13,790 bases of DNA from Ilumatobacter sp. (GTDB lineage: Bacteria > Actinomycetota > Acidimicrobiia > Acidimicrobiales > Ilumatobacteraceae), in NCBI GenBank assembly GCA_029263275.1, contig JAJCXU010000105.1:1-13790 (forward strand), in the 5' to 3' direction. Shown in pieces: positions 6,647 to 12,468 of the stretch. The notes beneath the pieces were generated by a model that had not been told where the DNA came from, made no database searches, and saw only the letters and a program-made list of their open reading frames with translations. The position numbers and the translations under genes were made by a program. The first letter of the stretch is position 1. Every line of letters begins with the position of its first letter.

Positions 6647-7687
6647 ATGGATTGGGGATCAATCATCGAGAGCCTGTTCCGCGGGCTCATCGGCGAAAGC
6701 TTCATAGTTTTCGCTCTGGCCGCCATCGGCCTCAACTTGCACTTCGGTTACACCGGGCTGCTCAACTTCGGCCAAGCGGTGTTCATGGCTGCGGGTGCCT
6801 ACGGCCTCGCCATGATGGTCGCGACCATCGGCCCGGCAGCGAACCGCAACTTCGGGTGGGATCTCAGTGAGAGCACGCTCTTTTGGGCAGGCATCTTCGT
6901 CGGGGTCATCGTGTTCCCGGTGATCTTTGCGTTCGTCATGGGTATTCCGACGCTGCGGCTCCGAGCCGACTATCTGGCGATCGTCACCATTGCCGTGGCC
7001 GAGATCTTCCGCATCGTGGTGCGTTCGCCCCAACCGGGTATCAAGAAGTGGACCAACTCGTCAGACGGCTTGACCGGCTTCTCCGGCACCTTCTACGACA
7101 TGAGTCCATTCGGAACACAGGACCGATACCTGTTCAACCTGTTCACCGGGAACCAGATGTTCCTGGTCATCGTTGGTTGGGTCGTTCTGGCGTTTGCCGC
7201 CGCCGTTTGCTGGCTACTGATCCGGAGCCCGTGGGGCCGGGTCTTGAAGGCGATTCGTGAAGACGAGGATGCCGCTCGGTCGTTGGGCAAGAACGCCTAC
7301 TCGTACAAGATGCAGGCGCTGATCCTCGGCGGCATCTTCGGTGCGGTCGGCGGAATGATCCGGGCCATCGGCTTCTCGGTTGCCCAGCCGGACAACTTCA
7401 TCACCGACGTGACGTTCTTCGTGTGGGTGGCGCTGATCCTGGGCGGTGCCGGCAAGGTGCTGGCACCAATCGTTGGTGCGTCGCTCCTCTACGGCCTCCT
7501 CAACTTCTCTGACACGTTCCTGCGTGAGGGAGTGTCGGCGGATGTGATTCCCGACTCGATCATGACCGGCACGCAGGTCGGTCAGGTTCGATTCATGTTG
7601 ATGGGCCTCGGCCTCGCACTCTTGGCTGCGTTCAGGCCGCAAGGCATCTTCGGCAACAAGGAAGAGATGGCGCTCGATGACCGGTAA
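6647..7687 (+). CDS. livM: LIV-type ABC transporter permease LivM
   Basis: The second membrane subunit of the importer, 346 residues with about eight to nine hydrophobic segments. GLNLHFGYTGLLNFGQAVFM (28-47) is the LivM signature, with the bacterial consensus reading GyaGqlsfGhaaF. LRLRADYLAIVTIAVAEI (103-120) is the second hallmark. The EAA-type coupling loop is GRVLKAIREDEDAARSLGKN (197-216). The protein ends with AAFRPQGIFGNKEE, the usual LivM tail. The length is in the family range and there is no signal peptide or fused domain. The start follows a strong Shine-Dalgarno sequence. The 3' end overlaps livG by 11 bp, so the two are probably translationally coupled. Confidence 0.93.
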   Translation: MDWGSIIESLFRGLIGESFIVFALAAIGLNLHFGYTGLLNFGQAVFMAAGAYGLAMMVATIGPAANRNFGWDLSESTLFWAGIFVGVIVFPVIFAFVMGIPTLRLRADYLAIVTIAVAEIFRIVVRSPQPGIKKWTNSSDGLTGFSGTFYDMSPFGTQDRYLFNLFTGNQMFLVIVGWVVLAFAAAVCWLLIRSPWGRVLKAIREDEDAARSLGKNAYSYKMQALILGGIFGAVGGMIRAIGFSVAQPDNFITDVTFFVWVALILGGAGKVLAPIVGASLLYGLLNFSDTFLREGVSADVIPDSIMTGTQVGQVRFMLMGLGLALLAAFRPQGIFGNKEEMALDDR

Positions 7688-8654
7688 CAATTTCGAAGAC
7701 CAGTTGAAGGACGAGCTGATCCCCGACGCTGGGCCGATCGCCGGCCCACCCGGCGACAGCAGCGACATGAGCGTGGTCACGTCCGAGAAGCTCGCCCTGG
7801 TCGACTCTGAGGCCGCCCGTGCGGCGCTCGCAGACGTCCCGTGGGAGCCGGGGGCCAAGAAGCCTGACCCGATTCTTGTGGCTGACAACGTGGTCCGCCG
7901 GTTCGGTGGTCTGACGGCAGTCGACGCCGAACACGTCGAGGTACAGCGTGGCGTCATCACGGCCTTGATCGGGCCAAACGGTGCCGGCAAGACCACGTTC
8001 TTCAACCTGCTGACGAACTTCGACACCCCCGACGAGGGGACTCGAGTCTTCGACGGGCACAACATCGACAACGTGCCGGCGCACAAGATTGCCAACTACG
8101 GCATGGTGCGCACCTTTCAGCTGACCAAGGCACTGTCGAAGATGACCGTGATCGAGAACATGAAGCTCGGCGCCACCGGCCAGAAGGGCGAAACGCTCTG
8201 GCGCTCCGTGCTGCCGTTCATGTGGAAGAGCCAGGAGAAGGAGATCGAGGCACGCGCCGATGCGCTGCTTGAGCGCTTCAAGCTCTCGCACATGCGCGAC
8301 GAATTCGCCGGAACGATGTCCGGCGGGCAACGCAAGCTGCTCGAAATGGCCCGCGCCTTGATGGTCGAGCCCACGATGGTCATGCTCGATGAGCCGATGG
8401 CGGGCGTGAACCCGGCGTTGACCCAATCGCTGCTCGGTCACGTCACCGGCCTGCGAGATGCGGGGATGACGGTGCTCTTCGTCGAACACGACATGGACAT
8501 GGTCCAAGAGATTTCCGACTGGGTGATCGTGATGGCTGAGGGCCGGATCATCGCCGAGGGCCCGCCGGCGACCATCGGCCAGAACCAGGCCGTGGTCGAC
8601 GCCTACCTCGGCTCTCACCACGACTCCGCACTCGATCTCGACGTTGAACTGTGA
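7677..8654 (+). CDS. livG: LIV-type ABC transporter ATP-binding protein LivG
   Basis: A cytoplasmic ATPase that pairs with LivF to drive import. Walker A is GPNGAGKTT (99-107), the Q-loop is Q148 in RTFQLT, the signature motif is MSGGQ (214-218), Walker B is VMLDEP (235-240) and the switch histidine is H271 in VEHDMD. The sequence after Walker A (NLLTNFDTPDEG) and the GPPATIG near the end are LivG-like. The 325-residue protein is longer than the usual 250-290 because about 65 mostly polar, acidic residues precede the ATPase fold (PILVADNVVRRFGG begins at 65). An internal Met31 exists, but the ATG at 7677 is preferred since it overlaps livM. The acidic extension looks disordered; its role is unknown. 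Confidence 0.92.
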   Translation: MTGNNFEDQLKDELIPDAGPIAGPPGDSSDMSVVTSEKLALVDSEAARAALADVPWEPGAKKPDPILVADNVVRRFGGLTAVDAEHVEVQRGVITALIGPNGAGKTTFFNLLTNFDTPDEGTRVFDGHNIDNVPAHKIANYGMVRTFQLTKALSKMTVIENMKLGATGQKGETLWRSVLPFMWKSQEKEIEARADALLERFKLSHMRDEFAGTMSGGQRKLLEMARALMVEPTMVMLDEPMAGVNPALTQSLLGHVTGLRDAGMTVLFVEHDMDMVQEISDWVIVMAEGRIIAEGPPATIGQNQAVVDAYLGSHHDSALDLDVEL

Positions 8655-8663
8655 GCATTGACG

Positions 8664-9413
8664 ATGTCTGACACGACCAAGCCCGAGCCGCTGCTCGTCG
8701 CCGACAACCTGACCGCCGGGTACATCCCTGGCGTTCACATCTTGAACGACTGCTCGCTCGAACTGGCCGAGGGTGAACTCGTCGGCATCATTGGCCCCAA
8801 CGGTGCCGGCAAGTCGACGCTGGTCAAGGCCATGTTCGGCCTGGTCAACATCCGAGAAGGCCAGGTGCGCCACCGCGGCGAGGAGATCACCAACCTCAAG
8901 GCGAACAAGCTCGTCAGCCGGGGCATTGGCTATGTGCCGCAGAACGACAACGTGTTCCCGGCTTTGACGGTCACCGAGAACCTCGAAATGGGCACCTTCC
9001 TCGACCCATCGCTCTTCAAGAAGGGCGTCGACATCGTCGGCGACATGTTTCCTCGACTGATGGAACGTGCCGATCAGCGCGCGGGGTCGCTGTCCGGTGG
9101 CGAGCGCCAGATGCTGGCGATGGGCCGTGCGCTGATGATGAATCCGTCCGTACTGCTGCTCGACGAGCCGTCCGCTGGCCTCTCACCGGCGCTACAGGAT
9201 GAAGTGTTTATCCGATGCCACCAGATCAACAAGGCCGGTGTGTCGATCGTGATGGTCGAGCAGAACGCCAGTCGTTGTCTCCAGATTTGTGATCGCGGGT
9301 ACGTGCTCGATCAAGGATCCAACGCATACACCGGCACCGGCAAGGAACTCTTGACCGATCCGAAGGTGATCGAGTTGTACCTGGGCACCCTCGTGAAAGA
9401 TCACCAAGACTGA
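8664..9413 (+). CDS. livF: LIV-type ABC transporter ATP-binding protein LivF
   Basis: The second ATPase of the importer, 249 residues and close to the family norm. Walker A is GPNGAGKST (44-52), the Q-loop is Q93 in YVPQNDN, the signature motif is LSGGE (143-147) and Walker B is LLLDEPS (164-170). The switch position is Q200 in VEQNAS, the glutamine-for-histidine exchange normal for LivF. I take the ATG at 8664; a TTG two codons upstream (8658) is also possible, and neither has a strong Shine-Dalgarno sequence. The gap to livG is 9 bp, so expression probably relies on coupling. The C-terminus (ELLTDPKVIELYLG) is the standard LivF tail. Confidence 0.93.
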   Translation: MSDTTKPEPLLVADNLTAGYIPGVHILNDCSLELAEGELVGIIGPNGAGKSTLVKAMFGLVNIREGQVRHRGEEITNLKANKLVSRGIGYVPQNDNVFPALTVTENLEMGTFLDPSLFKKGVDIVGDMFPRLMERADQRAGSLSGGERQMLAMGRALMMNPSVLLLDEPSAGLSPALQDEVFIRCHQINKAGVSIVMVEQNASRCLQICDRGYVLDQGSNAYTGTGKELLTDPKVIELYLGTLVKDHQD

Positions 9414-9415
9414 GC

Positions 9416-10057
9416 TTGACGGTCCTCGTCCTCGTCGTTGCCGGCGCGGTCATCGTCGCCGACTGGTGGGCGGTCGCCACTGCTCGACGTCGAGCCGAAG
9501 TGGTGTGCAAGCCGCTGGGCATGGCGCTGCTCGTCGTGCTGGCAGGTGTTGCCGGCAATGTGTCGACCGATATTCGGCTGCTGGTGATCGCGGGAGCGTT
9601 CTTTGGCCTCCTCGGCGACACCGCACTGCTCTATGAGGGCCAGGCCTGGTTTCTCCGCGGTCTCGTCGCCTTTGCGGTCGGCCATTCGTTCTACGCTGCT
9701 GCAGCGATCGGCCTGGGCATGGGGTCGACGGCGTGGTGGGGCGTTGGCTTCGTCGTGGCGCTGTTTTCTTGGCGCTTTGTCCCGCGTGTTGTCCCCGGCG
9801 CTCGGGCCTGGGGCGGCACGCTGATGATGTCCGCGGTGATCTTCTATGCCGTGATCATCGCGGCGATGGTCATCGGTGCGTTCGGCACCGGCCTGTGGCT
9901 CGCGGCCGCCGGTGCCACCCTGTTCGCCATGAGCGACTGGGTACTCGGTCAACGCGTGTTCGTCGGACCGGAGACATTTCACCGTCTGGCGGTGATGGTG
10001 CCGTACCACGTCGGCCAGACGCTCCTCCTCCTCGGGCTGCTCCAAGTCGGCGTCTGA
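9416..10057 (+). CDS. YhhN/TMEM86-family membrane protein (putative lysoplasmalogenase)
   Basis: A 213-residue integral membrane protein of about eight short hydrophobic segments. The YhhN-family landmarks are visible in order: CKPLGMALLV (32-41), FFGLLGDTALLY (62-73), a GHSFYAA segment (89-95), the conserved AMSDWVLGQRVF (171-182) and YHVGQTLLLLG (199-209). Characterised members, such as mammalian TMEM86B and the Legionella enzyme, hydrolyse the vinyl-ether bond of lysoplasmalogens. The conserved Asp residues D68 and D174 are the usual candidates for catalysis. Whether this organism has plasmalogens is unknown. The TTG start lies 2 bp after the livF stop, so it is the last gene of the liv operon, but a role in transport is not implied. 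It ends 9 bp from a convergent gene. Confidence 0.82.
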   Translation: MTVLVLVVAGAVIVADWWAVATARRRAEVVCKPLGMALLVVLAGVAGNVSTDIRLLVIAGAFFGLLGDTALLYEGQAWFLRGLVAFAVGHSFYAAAAIGLGMGSTAWWGVGFVVALFSWRFVPRVVPGARAWGGTLMMSAVIFYAVIIAAMVIGAFGTGLWLAAAGATLFAMSDWVLGQRVFVGPETFHRLAVMVPYHVGQTLLLLGLLQVGV

Positions 10058-10066
10058 ACCCAGTGC

Positions 10067-10642
10067 TCAGGCCGCCATGGGCCGCGGGTGGAGCTCGTCG
10101 ATCTCGGTCAGGATGTCGGCCAGTGGCCGCATCGGGACGCTGAGAAGCTTGGCACATGTACGACATGTTGTCGGTGGAGGGTGTCCACCATCGTCGACGA
10201 CGTAGAAGCTCGTGTGGCGGTACGAGCTGGGTCGGTCGCTGGCGGCTCGGGCGAACGCGCCGCAGACCGTGACGCGGCGTCCGGCGGGGTCGGCGAGCGG
10301 CGCGACGAAGTCCCGTGTGGAGCGGACGGCATGCGTTCGGTCAGCGGTGCGAGCGCGTTGCGGCGGCGTCGGCGTGACGAGCGTGGGTCGGCGGGCGCAC
10401 CGCCAGCGGTAGGCGCGCTGACGGCAGGCATTGGTGCAGTAGACCTTCGCCCGGCCGGGGCGATGTGGCCGTGCCACGCTGGCTTGGCACACAGGGCAAC
10501 GCCAGACGTTGCAGGACCGAGCCGGACGGGGGAGTTGTTCGGCGGTCTCGCGAAGCGGCTGGAATCCGTTTCTCCAGATCAGGTTGATCCGTGGCCAGGT
10601 GGGCGTGGGCCGTGTGGATGAAGCTCGAGTTCCGACGGTCAT
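10067..10642 (-). CDS. Small protein with two Cys clusters (zinc-ribbon type, CRQRAYR motif)
   Basis: The protein has 191 residues and no membrane segment. The first half holds C49-x2-C52 and C69-x3-C73 around VYCTNACRQRAYR (67-79). This closely resembles the RYCSNACRQRAYR treble-clef/zinc-ribbon element that recurs in small actinobacterial proteins, so it probably binds zinc. The second half carries C127, then C160-x2-C163 after SFYVVDDGGH, a possible second metal site with H143 or H154. An Arg/Pro/Thr-rich linker joins them. The basic content and zinc elements suggest nucleic-acid or protein contacts, but I cannot name a function. Start: the ATG at 10642 has TACGTT 6 nt upstream; the GTG at 10669 would add nine residues and has no such support. 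Confidence 0.65.
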   Translation of the reverse strand: MTVGTRASSTRPTPTWPRINLIWRNGFQPLRETAEQLPRPARSCNVWRCPVCQASVARPHRPGRAKVYCTNACRQRAYRWRCARRPTLVTPTPPQRARTADRTHAVRSTRDFVAPLADPAGRRVTVCGAFARAASDRPSSYRHTSFYVVDDGGHPPPTTCRTCAKLLSVPMRPLADILTEIDELHPRPMAA

Positions 10643-10654
10643 GGCTCGAACGTA
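10643..10654 (-). promoter_or_regulatory. Putative leaderless -10 for the zinc-ribbon gene
   Basis: The minus strand reads TACGTT (10654-10649), then 6 nt, then ATG at 10642. No Shine-Dalgarno sequence is visible. Confidence 0.5.
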
Positions 10655-10710
10655 CGCCCGCACGCTCACAGAGTTGATCGAGACATCTGCCTGGCCCTGA
10701 CGACAACAGC

Positions 10711-10857
10711 GTGGCCGTTCTGATTCGTCTCACGGCCGGGTGGGCGGTGGAGAGTGGCCGTCCTGAATCGTCTCGGGCAGGCGGGCGGGCAGCGGGGCGG
10801 TTGAGACGATTCAGGACGGGGTGAATGGCTTCTGGTGGGGCCCGTGAGACGATACGG
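10711..10857. repeat. Four copies of a 17-bp element in nested inverted arrangement
   Basis: The consensus GAGACGATTCAGGACGG occurs in reverse at 10715-10731 (copy A) and 10758-10774 (B), and forward at 10803-10819 (C) and 10845-10860 (D). B and C are perfect 17-bp reverse complements. A and B are direct repeats over 21 bp with two differences (10711-10731 and 10754-10774). C and D match at 13 of 16. A and D share an 11-bp complementary end (TCGTCTCACGG / CCGTGAGACGA). The order A-B-C-D can therefore fold as an inner 17-bp stem inside a weaker outer one. The elements lie in the 318-nt gene-free stretch between the zinc-ribbon gene and the livK terminator; no gene was found there. Confidence 0.8.
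10775..10797 (+). other. G-quadruplex motif in the loop of the central inverted repeat
   Basis: The plus strand has G-runs at 10775-10777, 10783-10785, 10787-10789 and 10794-10797, separated by loops of 5, 1 and 4 nt. This meets the usual G3+N1-7 rule. The motif fills most of the 28-nt loop between copies B and C. A GC-rich genome produces such motifs by chance, so folding is inferred only. Confidence 0.5.
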
Positions 10858-10861
10858 GATG

Positions 10862-10901
10862 CTGAAAACAACAAGAGCCCGGGACCGAGGTCCCGGGCTC
10901 T
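10862..10901 (-). terminator. Rho-independent terminator of livK
   Basis: Positions 10874-10901 form a hairpin of AGAGCCCGGGA(C) against its complement with a very short loop. Read on the minus strand the stem is followed by CTTGTTGTTTTCAG, a T-rich tail. It lies about 60 nt after the livK stop and is oriented correctly for livK. Confidence 0.85.
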
Positions 10902-10924
10902 CGCCATGTTCAAGTATTCAGTTG

Positions 10925-10955
10925 TTCAGCTGAGCTGAAGCAATCCCCGAAGGGA
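10925..10955 (-). other. Two small hairpins in the livK 3' untranslated region
   Basis: Just after the livK stop the minus strand reads TCCC-TTCG-GGGA (10955-10944), a short stem with a UUCG tetraloop. It is followed by the perfect palindrome TTCAGCT-C-AGCTGAA (10939-10925). With the terminator they make three consecutive hairpins, perhaps protecting the 3' end. Confidence 0.5.
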
Positions 10956-10960
10956 ATGAA

Positions 10961-12358
10961 TCAGACTTCGACCGAACCCTGGACCGAACCGTCAACGACG
11001 ATGGTGCCGGTCTCGTCGAATTCCAGGATGAGGATGGAAGCCTGTGTGGGCTCACCCTCGTCGCGGAACTCGAGCGGGCCAGAAACGCCGTCGTAGTCGA
11101 TGTCAGTGCCGGCCTGGACGAGTGCGAGGCAATCGGCGAAGGTGGTGCACTTTTCGCCGCCACGGGTGACGTCGTTGATCTCAGCGCCGATGGCGACGCC
11201 ATCGTCGGAGCCAGCTGCTTCTGCAGCAAGCGCCATGATGACAACGGTGTCGTACGACTCAGCGGCGTACGAGAAGTCCACCAGGTCGGGATCGACGGCG
11301 AGCAGCTGGTCGCGGAATTCTGCGAGCTGGCCGTCAACGTCGACGCCCGGGAGCGTGCCACGCATGCCAGCGAGGACCGTGGGGTCGTCGAAGGCTGCAG
11401 CGAGGGCGTTACCCATGTTGCCGTCAGTGCCGTAGATGAGCTTCTGAGCCGGGCCGACTTCGTTCTCGATGAGACCCGTGAGGATCTTCGAGGTCTCGTC
11501 GAAACCAATGACGACGATGGCATCCGAGCCAGCGGCGACAGCCTTGGCGACCACGTCATCGAAGTTCTCAGCCTTCGGGTCGTAGATCTCAGCGAGGTCA
11601 ACCACGCCACCCTGTGCCTCGAACGGGCCCGAGGTGAACTCGAGCAAGCCGGTGCCGTAGGCATCGTTGAGCACGAGGAAGGTGGCCGAGGCAGCGCCGT
11701 CAGCGATCATGATGTCAGCGAGCGCTGCACCCTGCACGACGTCGGACGGTGCGGTACGGAAGTACAGGCCGTTGTCGTCGTAGTCGGTGAAGGTCGGCGA
11801 GGTGTTTGCCGGGCTGAAGTGAATCTTGCCAGCCTGCGTGATCTTGTCGATCACGGTCAGCGACACACCGGAGCTTGCAGCACCGATGAAGCCGTCGACG
11901 TCTTCCGCCAGGAGGCGGTCGACCGTGGCATTGGCCACTTCACCGTTGTCGCCCGAGTCGCCCGGGAGCCACTCGATGTCGTTGCCGAGCACACCACCAG
12001 CGGCGTTCACGTCCGCGATAGCTGCTTCGACACCGGCGAATTCCGGCGGTCCGAGGAAGGCAAGGTTGCCCGTCTCAGGAAGGATGCCACCCAGGCGGAG
12101 AACGCCATCGGAGCCACCCTCATCAGGTGCGTCGGTCTCGACGGGTGCGTCGGTCTCTGCCGGTGCTTCCGTCTCGACTGGTGCCTCGGTCTCGACCGGA
12201 GCATCCGTCTCAACGGGTGCGTCGGTTTCGGCTGGGGCTTCTGTCTCTGCGGGTGCGTCAGTCGCGGCGGGCTCATCGTCGTCGCTACCGCAAGCAGCGG
12301 CAACGAGTGTGAGTCCAACGAGCAACGAACCGACGCGGGTCACGCGTGATTTCTGCAT
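10961..12358 (-). CDS. livK: LIV-type substrate-binding lipoprotein LivK
   Basis: The extracytoplasmic binding protein of a branched-chain amino acid (or related) ABC importer, 465 residues, Leu/Ile/Val-binding periplasmic fold type I. Residues 1-22 are a signal peptide ending in TLVAAAC, so C23 should be lipid-modified and anchor the protein outside the membrane. Residues 33-80 are eight hexapeptide repeats T[DE]AP[AVD]E, an acidic tether. The binding fold starts at VLRLGGILPETGNLAFLGPPEFAG (86-109), with ADVNAAGG (115-122) and FIGAASSGVSL (157-167) as typical LivK positions. C404 and C410 may form a disulfide. The ligand is not certain, because the family also binds amides, aromatics and urea. 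It is encoded opposite to livHMGF and converges on it, with its own promoter, strong Shine-Dalgarno site and terminator, as fits a protein needed in excess. Confidence 0.9.
   Translation of the reverse strand: MQKSRVTRVGSLLVGLTLVAAACGSDDDEPAATDAPAETEAPAETDAPVETDAPVETEAPVETEAPAETDAPVETDAPDEGGSDGVLRLGGILPETGNLAFLGPPEFAGVEAAIADVNAAGGVLGNDIEWLPGDSGDNGEVANATVDRLLAEDVDGFIGAASSGVSLTVIDKITQAGKIHFSPANTSPTFTDYDDNGLYFRTAPSDVVQGAALADIMIADGAASATFLVLNDAYGTGLLEFTSGPFEAQGGVVDLAEIYDPKAENFDDVVAKAVAAGSDAIVVIGFDETSKILTGLIENEVGPAQKLIYGTDGNMGNALAAAFDDPTVLAGMRGTLPGVDVDGQLAEFRDQLLAVDPDLVDFSYAAESYDTVVIMALAAEAAGSDDGVAIGAEINDVTRGGEKCTTFADCLALVQAGTDIDYDGVSGPLEFRDEGEPTQASILILEFDETGTIVVDGSVQGSVEV
12119..12262 (-). repeat. 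18-bp tandem repeat encoding the LivK tether
   Basis: Eight in-frame 18-bp units encode T[DE]AP[AVD]E at residues 33-80 of LivK. Codon choice varies between units (third-position changes), so the array is degenerate at DNA level but uniform at protein level. All units preserve frame. Confidence 0.85.
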
Positions 12359-12369
12359 GTTGATTATTT

Positions 12370-12377
12370 CTCCCCCT
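12370..12377 (-). promoter_or_regulatory. Shine-Dalgarno site of livK
   Basis: The minus strand reads AGGGGGAG, 11 nt before the ATG at 12358, within an A-rich leader (AAATAATCAAC). It is the strongest ribosome-binding site in the window and confirms the start. Confidence 0.7.
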
Positions 12378-12421
12378 GTTTGGGCGCGAGCTGGTTGCCC
12401 TCGCTCTCTAAGGTCCTGGTT

Positions 12422-12451
12422 AGACTACGCCTCGTAGAGGGTGAATGCCAA
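12422..12451 (-). promoter_or_regulatory. Putative sigma70-type promoter of livK
   Basis: The minus strand carries TTGGCA (12451-12446), an 18-bp spacer and TAGTCT (12427-12422). This predicts a leader of about 57 nt ahead of livK. The -35 nearly abuts the opposing crotonase -10. Confidence 0.5.
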
Positions 12452-12455
12452 GCAC

Positions 12456-12468
12456 TATCGTCCGGCCA
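12456..12468 (+). promoter_or_regulatory. Putative leaderless -10 for the crotonase-nitroreductase unit
   Basis: TATCGT (12456-12461) is followed by 7 nt and the ATG at 12469. This favours 12469 over the upstream in-frame ATG at 12445, which has no element at this spacing. Confidence 0.5.

Noticed and set aside
7632..8873. Long minus-strand open frame (413 codons) antisense to livG and livF
   Set aside because: The plus strand encodes complete Walker A, signature and Walker B motifs in two ATPases; the antisense product has none and is rich in His, Arg, Asp and Gly as expected of a shadow frame.
10058..10066. Terminator between yhhN and the convergent zinc-ribbon gene
   Set aside because: The gap is only 9 bp and the nearby GGCC-type symmetry (about 10071-10084) is short with no T-tract.
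10643..10669. Upstream GTG at 10669 for the zinc-ribbon gene
   Set aside because: It would place the TACGTT -10 inside the coding region and has no supporting site of its own.
10711..10857. Inverted repeats as insertion-sequence ends or an att site
   Set aside because: No transposase, integrase or target duplication is present, and the loop is too short to be an element.
12119..12262. Regular repeats as a possible CRISPR array
   Set aside because: Units are contiguous 18-mers without spacers and preserve the livK frame; they are coding tandem repeats.
12445..12468. Upstream ATG at 12445 for the crotonase gene
   Set aside because: No TANNNT at the right distance; the purine run before it is only 3 nt away. 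It would also overlap the livK -35. It cannot be fully excluded.
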